A stretch of 64,000 bases of DNA. It comes from Siphonodentalium dalli (Eukaryota; Mollusca; Scaphopoda; Gadilida; Siphonodentaliidae). The stretch lies in NCBI GenBank assembly GCA_032622095.1, contig CP136063.1, positions 60,959,897 to 61,023,896 on the forward strand, in the 5' to 3' direction. The position numbers and the translations under genes are program-made. Positions 1-9,541 of this stretch are shown piece after piece. Each line of letters starts with the position of its first letter. Positions within the stretch are counted from its first letter, which is position 1. The notes beneath the pieces were generated by a model. The model searched no databases. It saw nothing but the letters and a program-made list of their open reading frames with translations, and was not told the origin of the DNA.

Positions 1-508
1 ATTACTGTTTACCGTGTCAGCTGACGCGTCTGTAATAATTGGAATGATATAATTGGCTGCCGTGTCGCTATATGTGTCGCTTGACACCTAATTCACTGGG
101 TGACATGGTAAAATATTTCAGTATACTAGAAACACTGTCATGTAAATTACATGTGTAGATGTTTTATAACACTGAGATTAAGTGCCGCAAAATCTTAAAT
201 GGATATTTGGGCGGTTTAATAGTTTCAAATCAGCAGTGTGCTTGTGGGATTTATCGACACCGGTATATAGGCTGCTTCGCAATATGTGGTACATGTACAA
301 TTATAATATGCGAATTCACTGTTATTCGAGAGGATTTTAATTCATACACAATAACATACTCCATATTTATCATTATACAATTCTATTCTTCGACTAAAAT
401 AGCCTATCGTAAATGATATCTTCTTTCTCATCTTTTCTCAACTGAGGCAAACACAAATGTTATGTCAAGCTTTTGACAACAACAGCACAAACATAATTCA
501 AAAATATC
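1..508. other. AT-rich stretch with no recognised gene
   Basis: I see no exon with convincing splice sites, no protein motif and no tandem repeat here. The only open frame (159-416, plus) has hydrophobic low-complexity composition and looks like chance. Confidence 0.5.
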
Positions 509-962
509 TAGTAATAACCAGAAATGTAGAGGGGACTGTTATGCATATAAACTCCTTTAAATTTCACATAAAAATGACATTCTACTACCTGGGATTACCT
601 AACATTATATACAATACCCCTGACATTCACTAACTGATACCTCCCCATTCTAATATGTGAACCTGAATTTAATCCTGTGCCTTTCAATTGTATGGAGTTA
701 TAATTAGTGTAAGTTAGATCACAGTGACTAATTGTAAGAAGAGCATGAGGATCAGCTAATCATTTTCTTCATTGTGGTCATCTACATGTTGTAAGCCTGC
801 AAGTCACTTTTTAACACATTACATGTTAGAGCTCAATGCACAATAATATTTGACACATATCTACTATGGACATGTTTATGAAATAAAAAAAAAAATTCAA
901 ATTTATATTTTTTTGTAACTTTTTCTGTCATAACATCAGTCATTGCAATTAAAAGGCCCTAT
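509..962. repeat. Direct repeat, copy 1 (matches the interior of the 6008-6677 MITE)
   Basis: About 450 bases align with 6140-6622 in the same orientation with scattered substitutions and small indels. Shared blocks include 'CTAGTAATAACCAG' at the start and 'AAGAGCATGAGGATCAGC' in the middle. At 6008-6677 the sequence is the interior of a small inverted-repeat transposon. Here no terminal repeat is visible on the left, and the right side diverges after about 962. It is either a damaged copy of the MITE family or the original host segment captured by it. Confidence 0.8.
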
Positions 963-1497
963 TAAATCATGCGCTCGCGTTTGGTGTGGATTGTCCTTAA
1001 GTCAACAAGGACAGTAATTTCAGTTAAAACAGGCAGACGGACAACAAATTAAACTTAGACCAGCTGCTTAGACCTGCATTTTCATGAGTAATCCATATAC
1101 CAAAATGGTTTGTATTTTCATGAGTAATCCACATAGCAAATTTGAAAACAATCAAGATTAATAAAACTAAAGGTATCACATGGAAACAAAAATAAAAACA
1201 ATAACTCTGGTAGAATTTGGCGGCGGGACAAAAATTTCAACTTGAACAGTAATTTCGGCAAGTAAACTCGCATACCAAATTTCAATCCATTTAGGTTAGA
1301 CTTCTTAATGTTATCTGGAAATGAACAATTAGTAAATATTGTTTCTCCGTATACAGTCGATTTTAACATTAAGGTATTTTTTGTTTGTATGGAGATGAAT
1401 AAGTTCTATAACCATGTCTTTCTGATGATGGTGACACAAAACACGATAATCTAATATCAAGCTTATCACATTATTGTTGATCGCTATATATACTCAC

Positions 1498-1670
1498 TGC
1501 GCCTTTGGGCCAATCCTCTGCAATTTGGGACATGGTCATGAGAGGATTATCTCGAAGGGCTTCCAATCGATAAAAAGCTGTTGCTTTCATATCTGTTAAG
1601 ACTTTATGTGAACTCTCAGTTGTGTACTTCAACTGAAGCCTGATCGCTTCAGCTTCTTCCTTTGACACAC
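1498..1670 (-). CDS. Candidate internal exon of an unrecognised host gene
   Basis: An open minus-strand segment of about 57 codons is flanked by a good 5' splice site (GCA|GTGAGTAT, donor at 1497/1496) and an acceptor at TTAAG|GTGTG. An alternative acceptor a few codons in (CAAAG|GAAGAAG) would put the exon in phase 0. The product is hydrophilic and helical-looking (motifs 'SKEEAEAIRLQLKYTTESS' and 'RLEALRDNPLMTM'). I do not recognise the family. It may be the same transcription unit as the minus-strand exons at 4.9 and 14.2 kb. Codon use is unbiased and nothing else confirms it. Confidence 0.42.
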
Positions 1671-2049
1671 CTTAATGAGAATGAGAGCATTAATTAGACG
1701 TCTTACACAAATTAATTAATGTCTACAATTTTCTTACTGACTTGGGCAACACAATCGGAATTAATAGAAAAGAGATCAGAATGTCCTCCAATGGTTAATA
1801 CCATATTTCAATCTTCATAAAAAAAACCACAAAATTACCCCCACAGCGGCTGTAAATTGCCCTCAATTTCGACAACATATTTTATTTTTATGAATAATTG
1901 AAAACAATCTTCCATAGTATGTACATAATGAGCAATTCTTTTCCGTTTTTAGCAATAATTAGTTTTTCGAAAACCCTGTTTGCTAAAGTTCTACTGTCAG
2001 GAATGGGGTAATTGAAATTTTGTTGTTCTCAATTAATTGCTTTAATAAA

Positions 2050-2123
2050 TAGACATGTATAAATACAGCCCTTTTATTCAATACGGTGGGCCCTGAGAAC
2101 CAAAACCTTCTCTTTTTTTGGCC
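2050..2123. repeat. Solitary right end of a GGCCA-type transposon
   Basis: Read on the minus strand this starts GGCCAAAAAAAG and continues to GGTTTTGGTTCTCAGG and a 'TTGAATAAAAGGGC' segment, the same end as that of the 6008-6677 MITE. It is followed by TAA (2124-2126), the expected target triplet. No matching left end was found between here and the window start, so it is either a truncated copy or the partner lies outside. Confidence 0.75.
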
Positions 2124-2503
2124 TAACTTGTCTGTTTTACCCAAATAGTACATGCATCCTCCACTACCATACCACATCCAGTTTCATGAAATTTCCTGTC
2201 GTGACCACTGCAGGTAAAAAAGCTTTACCACACTTGGTACATTTATGTGGTTTCAGTTTGTGGTGCAAACTGTGGTCTACAAAGGCACGGTGGTATGCAA
2301 ACCCTTGTTTACTGATTGAGCGTTTATACTTGAAGTTGAACATCCCATTGTGGCGCGTGTCTATAGTAAGTCCCTGTTTTGTACTGAATGCTTTGTCGCA
2401 GGAGCTACATGCATATTGTCGCCACTCGTGTGTCGCAGTTACATGCCTTTTTAAGTAAGCTGCACTGCTAATTTCTTCTTGCATAAACTACACTCATGGA
2501 AAG

Positions 2504-3201
2504 TAGTGTTCAAACGACTCTGGGATTCTGGAGTCGACTAGTCGGAACCCCAAAAGTCGATGTCGACTAGTCTGCCAAATACATCACCAACCTTATACTA
2601 ATGAAACACATTTGAAAGAAAAATACAAATTCCGTGCCATCATCACAATATTTACACTCTACTGTGATCGGAGAATTGAATCACGTGACACGTCACGTGG
2701 TTTTGTTGCAAATGAAATGTTCTCATAACCGATGTGGCTTTATTATACTTTAGTTTTGCTTGACATAGTTTGCATGTGACAAATTCCTTAGTTTCTTTCC
2801 CAACAGTTTCTTTGATGAGATCAAAATGACGCCAAGCGTTCAAAGTTTTCGCATATTTTCTGTTCGATGCCATTGTGCAGGTCAAAACATTGAATTGAAC
2901 GGAAGTGATGAAATGTGCGCGAGCGTAGAAACTAAATGACGCAATGCAAAAGACCACGTGGCATTAACCTGGAACATGCGTGAGACGTTGGTCAAGTACG
3001 CCGCTACCTAATACTTACTGTTTATGGACCACGTGCTTTTTAGAAATCAAATATAGAGTTACTGCTCTAGTGAAACCATGCATTGTCAAGGCCAGCTGAT
3101 GAGATTATATACTGTATTCCGACTAGTCGACTGTGGAAGTTAGTGGATTTTCCGACAAACCAACATCGACAATTATTTGTCGACTAATCGTTTGAACACT
3201 A
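2504..3201 (-). mobile_element. hAT-superfamily DNA transposon remnant with an 8-bp target duplication
   Basis: The ends are perfect 14-base inverted repeats (TAGTGTTCAAACGA on the left, its complement on the right), and GTCGACTAGTCGG-like blocks recur further in. It is flanked by identical 8-base direct repeats ATGGAAAG (2496-2503 and 3202-3209). An 8-bp duplication and TAGTG-type ends are hallmarks of hAT elements. At 698 bp it is internally deleted and keeps only a BED-finger exon on the minus strand. It interrupts a zinc-finger gene fragment. Confidence 0.92.
2652..2873 (-). CDS. BED zinc-finger exon of a hAT transposase (5' exon only)
   Basis: From an ATG at 2873 the product begins MASNRKYAK and contains Trp14, Phe17, Cys34, Cys37, His54 and His59, the spacing of a BED-type zinc finger. 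This is the DNA-binding module found at the N-terminus of many hAT transposases. After about residue 60 the similarity stops, and a GT follows the His-Val codons, so this looks like a first coding exon cut short by internal deletion. No catalytic or dimerisation region is present in the element, so it cannot encode an active transposase. Confidence 0.72.
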   Translation of the reverse strand: MASNRKYAKTLNAWRHFDLIKETVGKETKEFVTCKLCQAKLKYNKATSVMRTFHLQQNHVTCHVIQFSDHSRV

Positions 3202-3671
3202 ATGGAAAGGTCCTGTGTGTATCTGCATCAGACCTGTTAGTTTTGAAAATGTCAATCCGGGAGATTTTTGCGGGAGGTATGCCCAAATATATATTCCAAA
3301 AATATTTTTATGATTAAGCTTACAAAGTTTTTATGAGTTTTTATTTGTGTTTTTTTATAAATATATATGCCTAAATAACATGGAAATGAATGTCCTGTTG
3401 GTAATTGTAATAGAGCTGCTGTGCCACATCACGTGGCAATTGTTTTGGTGGGCGATTGATTCACAATGACACATTCAACATCAAAATCTTAAGTGGCGAG
3501 TATTTGCGAGCGCTATATCAGTATATTGGGTGATTTTAATGAAAGTTCACTTACTGGTCTCCCCTGTGTTTAGTGATTTGCGTACTGATTCATGTTTTAT
3601 CAATATACATCTTCAATGCATCTCTTGTCTATGTAATAGACTGATTTGTTCTTATTGTAAATCATACTTTT

Positions 3672-4290
3672 TATACCCCCTTTTAAAAAAAAAAGTGGGG
3701 TATACTGTTTTGCACCTGTCCGTCCATCTGTCTGTCTGTCCGTTCTATGTCTGTTCATGTCATAACTTGAACAATAGTGCTCGGATCTCAATGAAATTAG
3801 GTATGGATGTTCACTACTATGAGGACATTAAATAGAGGGTTCCATCGTTTTGTTCAGATTTTCCATTCAAGAGTTATTCATCTTTGTTTATCTGGAAATG
3901 TTGGCTTTTTGGTCTGTCTGTTCATGTCGTAACTTCAACAGTTGTGCTGGGATCACAATGAAATTTGGTAAGGATGTTCACCACTGTGAGGACATTCAAT
4001 AGAGGTTTCCATTGTTCTGTTTGGCTTTTTCATTCTAGAGTTATTCAAGTTTGTTTATCTGGACATGTTGGCTGTTTGGTCCATCCGATGTCTGTTCAGG
4101 TCATAACTTAAACAGTAATGCTCCGATCTCAATGAAATTTTGTATGGATGTTCACCACATGAGGACATTTAATACCCACATTCATTCATCTTCGTTTGTA
4201 TAAAAATGCTTATTTTTGGGTCCATCTGTCTGAGTATAGCAGTCATAAGTTATAGATATGCCCACACTAGCGGGTATGTACCGAACAACA
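3672..4290 (+). repeat. Leader-type tandem repeat, about 167-bp units x 3
   Basis: It starts with a small hairpin (TATACCCCCTTTT, A-rich loop, GTGGGGTATA), followed by a CTGTCCGTCC-type run. Three imperfect units then begin near 3756, 3922 and 4090, each containing 'GTTCATGTCATAACTT', 'TCTCAATGAAATT', 'GGATGTTCACCAC' and 'GAGTTATTCA'. Short open frames here are by-products of the repeat. Confidence 0.8.
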
Positions 4291-4800
4291 GTCCATCTCT
4301 TGTTGTATTTATTTTTTAACTTAAATGTAAGTTAAATCTATTGAATGTTTTAAGTGAAAATTTGTTATTACTGACATGAGCTGTACTCTCTTTCTGCCAT
4401 TTTAGCAGTTCTAAAACTAACAACAGCACTCCACTTGGTGGTGGATTTTCACCTTTAAAAGTTGTTGCACTTTGTGAAAACAAAGTTAGGCCGTTATAGC
4501 CATGTGTTACTCATATCTATAGATTTATAGATAATTTTCCTTTAAAATTGGAAGAAATATAATATTTTATTGGATACTAATACATTTTATGTGGCATTGC
4601 CTTATCATGTAGCTAATTGAGGCCTGTATGGGAGAAACATTCAGTAACAATGCCCGTGGCAATTTGGAAAATTAGGGTAATCTTGGTTTTTGAGAGCATT
4701 ACAGGCAGTTCAATCTTTGTATTTCACAATCCTAGAAATGTACTATTTATTTATCGTTCTCACCTCTCCTCGCAAGGTGAACATGATGATTTGTAATTAC

Positions 4801-4962
4801 CAGGCAGGGTTCCAGCCGTAGCATATTGAACATCGCCAAGTGTTCTGATGATAATGCCCACAGATCTTTCATTAACGCCCAGCTTGATCTTTCAATCAGG
4901 TCGGCTGTTCGACCTACATGAACCAACTGGCCATCACCTACAAGTTGTAAGCAGGATGATAT
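4801..4962 (-). CDS. Candidate internal exon (54 codons, phase 0-0) of an unrecognised host gene
   Basis: The acceptor CATTCACAG|ATATC and donor CTG|GTAATT bound exactly 54 open codons on the minus strand. The product is helical and amphipathic ('LVGDGQLVHVGRTADLIERS', 'WALSSEHLAMFNML'). It is the kind of sequence found in long alpha-solenoid proteins, but I do not recognise the family. The exon at 14158-14259 is also phase 0-0 and on the same strand, so the two could be consecutive exons of one gene. Confidence 0.5.
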
Positions 4963-5237
4963 CTGTGAATGATAAGAATACTAAATAAATAATTGATCTC
5001 TCATAATACTGTACTACATGTAAAGTATTTACTTATAAAATTTCAATTTGTACAATGACCCTTTCACTAGAAAATGTTTTTATTGAATTGAGCTGCATTA
5101 GTTAATGTGACATCTCATGGACAGATAATTTAATGATGCATGTTGCTAATGGAACATTTGCATTAATTAATATTGATGATGCGAGTTGATCTACATGTAT
5201 GGTAGTATTATATACCTGGTGATGTTTTCATTAAAAC

Positions 5238-5625
5238 AGGGTACATGTATCTATCTTGTCAGTCTGTGCGTCCGTCCAGAGTTATAACTCCAGTAATGAT
5301 TGATTGAAACTTGGTATGTAGGCATCTCAACCAAGAACACAGGTGCTCTACAATTCTGGCATTAATCTGATGTTCTTTTATGGAGTTATTTCCCTTTTTT
5401 AAACTTTTTTTTTCACCTAGAAAATTTCTCACTTTTTTTGTTTCTGGATGATATCTCAAGTTTGAATCCTTTAATTGCAAATTGCTTTTTGATTTATAAA
5501 ATTCAATTTTTTTTGTTTTCTTTTGTTTCCGGATGATAACACAAGTTTGGATTGTTTAATTGCAAATTGTTGTTATGGGTAATTCATATGAAAATACAGG
5601 TCAAGTTCGAATTTGAGTTTGATCC
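5238..5625 (+). repeat. Leader-type repeat (single degenerate unit with internal duplication)
   Basis: A GTGCGTCCGTCC run is followed by 'GAGTTATAACTCC' and 'GAAACTTGGTATG'. A near-duplicate segment then appears twice, about 100 bases apart: 'TTTCTGGATGATATCTCAAG...TTTAATTGCAAATTG' and 'TTTCCGGATGATAACACAAG...TTTAATTGCAAATTG'. It belongs to the same broad repeat class as 24.1-24.8 kb and 51.5 kb. Confidence 0.65.
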
Positions 5626-6007
5626 TATGATTTTTCCCCAGAGTTATTTAAAAATAAACACATCAAGGCATATTTAATTTTGAACATTAATTACAATCCA
5701 ATTAATTTTAAAGACTCGAGCATACATAATTAAAGTTTTACTTCTTTTCCTTAAATTCGTTACAAATTCAGTTAAAATAGATAACCACCATTTTCTCATT
5801 TTTCCCATTGCTCATTTTTGTGTGTGTATCTTATTCGAGCTAATGGAATGCACATAACTTTAAGACACATTTGTCTCTTATTTTCATCTTCTAGTTAAAT
5901 ACTGAATGGCAAAATTGAGTTCACTCAGTACGATAAAACAGGCTAAACAGCTGGCTGCATGTTCTGGTTTGCAGCTCTCCATCTGAAAATATAAATATAA
6001 TAATTAA

Positions 6008-6677
6008 GGCCAAAAAAAAAAAGTGTTTTGGTTCTCGGGCAATTTTTTTTTCAAATCAATGAGGGAGGGAGGGTTTTATTTTTATTTTTTATTTTTTTCT
6101 GCGCATAGTAAGCATGGACAAAGATACCTTCCTCTGTCTAGTAATAACCAGAAAGGTAGAGGGAACTGTTATGCATATAAACTCATTTAGTCTTATATAA
6201 AAATGACATTGTACTACCAGTGTATGACTGGGATTACCTAACAATATATAATGCCCCTGACATTAACTACTGTTATTGTTGTCTAAAAACTGATAACTCC
6301 CCATTCTAATATGTGATCCTGAATTTAGTCCTGTGCCTTTCAATTGTATAAAGTTACAATTAGTGTAAGTTGTTCACAATGACTAATTGTAAGAAGAGCA
6401 TGAGGATCAGCTAATCATTTTCTTAATTGTAGTCATCTACTTTATGTTGTAAGCCTGCAAGTCACTTTTTAACACATTACATGTTAGAGCTCAATGCACA
6501 CTAATATTCAACACATATCTGCTATGGACATGTTGATTAAATCCCCAAAACAAAAACAAATGTTTTTTTGTAAGTTTTTTTGTCGTAACATCGGGCATTG
6601 CAATAAAAAGGCCTAATGCGGCCCTTTTTATTCAATGCGGCGGTGCCTGAGAACCAAAACCTTTTTTTTTTTTGGCC
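6008..6677. mobile_element. MITE of the GGCCA/TWA transposon family
   Basis: The ends are inverted repeats GGCCAAAAAAAAAAA...GTTTTGGTTCTCGGGC (left) and the matching right end, flanked by TAA on both sides (6005-6007, 6678-6680). The 670-bp interior has no coding capacity; 6140-6622 duplicates 509-962. The termini match those of the 17711-22472 element in the GGCCA and GGTTCTCAGG parts, so this is probably a non-autonomous relative mobilised by that type of transposase. Short open frames inside are not genes. Confidence 0.82.
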
Positions 6678-7387
6678 TAAGAATGAATACCTGAACACAT
6701 TACACAGAAATAATACTGTCATTTCAAACCGTATCATGTTAAAAAGGGCCATAACCTTGTTAGATTTGATAAATATAGCATAGCAGATAAATAATGTCTT
6801 GTGTTATTGACTGATACAAACATGTGTTCATCCAAAAAATCCAATGTATATTTATTCTAATAATCGAACAACCAGTGCATAATATAGCATAAGAAAGAAA
6901 AGGCGAATAAAAAAAAAATACACAAATGCTCAGAAAATGGGAATGCTCTATTTAATATCTACTGCATTTTGGGGAAGCAGAAGGATGGATGGCAGACTCG
7001 TTTACACTCCCGATATCCGTGGGAAACTCGCGATTTTAATAGTCTTTTCCCGCGCTCCCGATCCGGAAACAGATTCTCTCGATTTGAAATGTCTATACCT
7101 CTCTGAGGGGGGCCACCAAAGGGGGTGCTATCCAAGATAAAGCTGCTATTCCATATGAAATGGCATCCCGGAACTGGCCATGTACAAATCCAGAGACTGG
7201 CCATCTAAATGCACATCGTCCGATTTATAATACAGGGGCTCATCAATAAAACGCCTATGTGGCCACGCTTCCCAAGCTTGCAACGAGGCCCAACTAAGCT
7301 GATCATTGAAGTCGGAAATGTGGCCATTATTAGTACTGCCAAACGGGGCATAGCATGACAAACTAAAACCTTTTTCACTGAGTATAT

Positions 7388-7780
7388 GAGGAGGGGGTGC
7401 TCCGACAGAGATCGGCCTTTTTCACTTGAGGATATGCTCTGGAAGACGGTGCACATGCTGAGAATATCTGACACTACTGAGGAGAGGGTGCTCCGACAGA
7501 GATCGGCCTTTTTCACTGAGGATATGCTCTGGAAGACGGTGCACATGCTGAGAATATCTGACACTACTGAGGAGAGGGTGCCCCGACAGAGATCGGCCTT
7601 TTTCACTGAGGATATGCTCTGGAAGACGGTGCACATACTGAGAATATCTGACACTACTGAGGAGAGGGTGCCAAGACAAGAGATCGGCCTTTTTCACTGA
7701 GGATATGCTCTGGAAGACGGTGCACATGCTGAGAATATCTGACACTACTGAGGAGAGGGTGCCCCGACAGAGATCGTTGG
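7388..7780 (+). repeat. Minisatellite, about 90-bp unit x 4.3
   Basis: The marker GATCGGCC recurs at spacings of 90-91 bases (about 7411, 7502, 7592, 7683, and a partial at 7773). Units are nearly identical ('GGATATGCTCTGGAAGACGG', 'GAATATCTGACACTACTGAG'). The period is divisible by three, so long open frames appear on both strands; these are repeat artefacts, not proteins. Confidence 0.93.
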
Positions 7781-8227
7781 AACCACATTGCACAATAATT
7801 GCATGTTGGAAAAATTGGCATTTGCAATGCCAACAGATCTGGGACATGAGCACCCCCTTTGTGAAAAAATCTGATAGGCTTAATTCTACAATAAATCATT
7901 CTTATGCTGGTGTAAACAAGATTACATATTGTCTGCCTGTGTGTGATTGAGGTGTATAATTAAGCTTATCCCCAATATGGAAATGAACAGGAAAAGTTAA
8001 GTCTTGAAGAACATGTAAATTAATGTATAATATGAGCTGATTGTTTTGAAAAAAGAGAAACAATGTCAAGGCCATTTAGTCACCATCTGGGGGATCACAA
8101 TTGGGGGGTCTCAGTGGGTGATTTATACGACAAAAGTGTTTGTTTATCGAAGTTGGTTTAATAGTTTTTGCCCTTGGACTGTCAGCATGGTCATTTACAA
8201 TAAATAAGTTGGCAAGTCAGTTTCAGT

Positions 8228-8620
8228 TTAGTTCAAAATGTTTGCATGTTCAATTCTTTGAATGCCATTCAAAGTACAATCACTTTGAAATATTGAAATA
8301 AAGAATCGTTCACGTTTTGACTGACATGCCAACAACTTATTGTCAAATTGTTCACTCTCTATCACCGATTCAGTGGCTGCTGCAAACTGCAGTACATCTC
8401 CCAAACCATGGTGGAGTCTGTATGATTTAAGTTTTTCTAACATCTAGAAACTTGCCGTGCGATGAAATGTTTATATCTGAACAGTTTTCTACAACGACAC
8501 ACTCATCACTGTCTTGTGCATCTGTTTCATTTTTGCCCAACAAAATGATATCTCCCCAATTTGGTTCAGATGATTTGTCACATTGCGGTAAGCCCTTGTC
8601 AATATCGCAGGGCATATATT
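8228..8620 (-). pseudogene. Unrecognised coding-like segment with one frame break
   Basis: Two overlapping minus-strand frames read as protein-like sequence: an acidic stretch (8620 to about 8440; 'DKSSEPNWGDIILLGKNE', 'DECVVVENC') and a helical stretch from 8443 ('EKLKSYRLHHGLGDVLQFAA'). They overlap at 8427-8443 as if a single indel separated one original frame. No zinc finger, catalytic motif or clear splice site was found. It could be a decayed exon or retrocopy. Confidence 0.3.
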
Positions 8621-8624
8621 TCAT

Positions 8625-9135
8625 CTGATTTTGCGATAATCCATATATACGTTTTCACGAGAATCCACGGTAATTTGCGAGAATATTTAAGAGAATCTAG
8701 ATTTGGATTCTCGCGGAAATATAAGCCCTGATGTCGCCATATTCGGTCATTGTCATTCCAGTCAGCATTTTTTAAAACTTTTCGTTGTCTGTTTCGCACA
8801 CTTCGTCGTCTTCGGTTACACACTTCCCCATACTTGTTTTACCCACATTATCGCCATCAACACGTCAATGGATTTCACAGTTTCTCCCGCATTGTTTATC
8901 TCGTTGATTTTCGATATGATATGGCTCAGCATGGCTTCCCTGTATTTCAGCTTCATGCCTCAAATTATACCGGCGTCACATGTAGTCGGTCTTACAAATG
9001 GGCTCTTTAGAGAATATCCAACAACTTTCTGTTTGATACTGATTCTAGAGTACAGTGGTGCTGACCGATTTTTGATAAAAGGGGCCCAAATTCCATTTTT
9101 AAGGGCCTGAGCCCCCAAATAAAAATAATTAACGA
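8625..9135. other. No gene recognised; GC-richer stretch with an inverted motif
   Basis: At 8650-8735 short phrases such as 'GAGAATCCACGG' and 'GGATTCTCGCGG' occur in opposite orientation, a weak foldback. Open frames on the plus strand (8703-9110) lack recognisable domains. The right border is the TTA target triplet of the next transposon (9136-9138). Confidence 0.4.
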
Positions 9136-9541
9136 TTAGGCCACATAAAAAAAGGTGTTTGTTTCTCAAATAATTTTTTTTTTCCAAAGTGATGAGGGAG
9201 GCAGGTTTTTATTTTTATTTTATATCCAAATTTTTTAGCATGAAGGAGGCAGGTTTTTATTATTTATTTTTTTAGTTTTAATGTAAATGACTTCCAAAAC
9301 TTGCATATTCTAATTTCGGTTCCCAGTAGATATGGAAAACCTCCTGTGATAGTCAGCAATCAATGGACAAGGGTTTAGTCATCCTGACAATAGAAATATA
9401 CATTTGGTAAGGTATGTTGAATGACTACGACAGTATATTAAAGAAACACATGTTTATTCGGTCAAAGAATACACAGGACCTGGCAGTTGGCTTGGTCAAG
9501 CAAAAAAATAAAAATACTTAACAATAAAGTTCACAATACAT

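Larger units (their letters stand above)
2164..3255 (-). pseudogene. C2H2 zinc-finger gene fragment, split by a hAT element
   Basis: The minus-strand reading from 2484 down to 2164 contains C2H2-like pieces: a Cys-x2-Cys-x3-Lys-Ala-Phe finger ('YACSSCDKAF'), a second 'HKCTKCGKAF' near the end, and His pairs such as 'HVTATH'. Upstream, beyond the hAT insertion (3202-3255), the strand reads an 'IHTGPFHECSLC' linker and finger start, the classical inter-finger linker. Joining the flanks and removing one target duplication brings these parts together, but a further one-base frameshift remains near 2485, and fingers are missing His residues. This supports a decayed zinc-finger gene, probably once DNA-binding. 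No intact start or stop is defined. Confidence 0.6.

Noticed and set aside
7146-7899. Overlapping proteins on both strands across the 90-bp repeats
   Set aside because: The frames exist only because the unit is 90 bases; no splice sites, start context or motif supports them.
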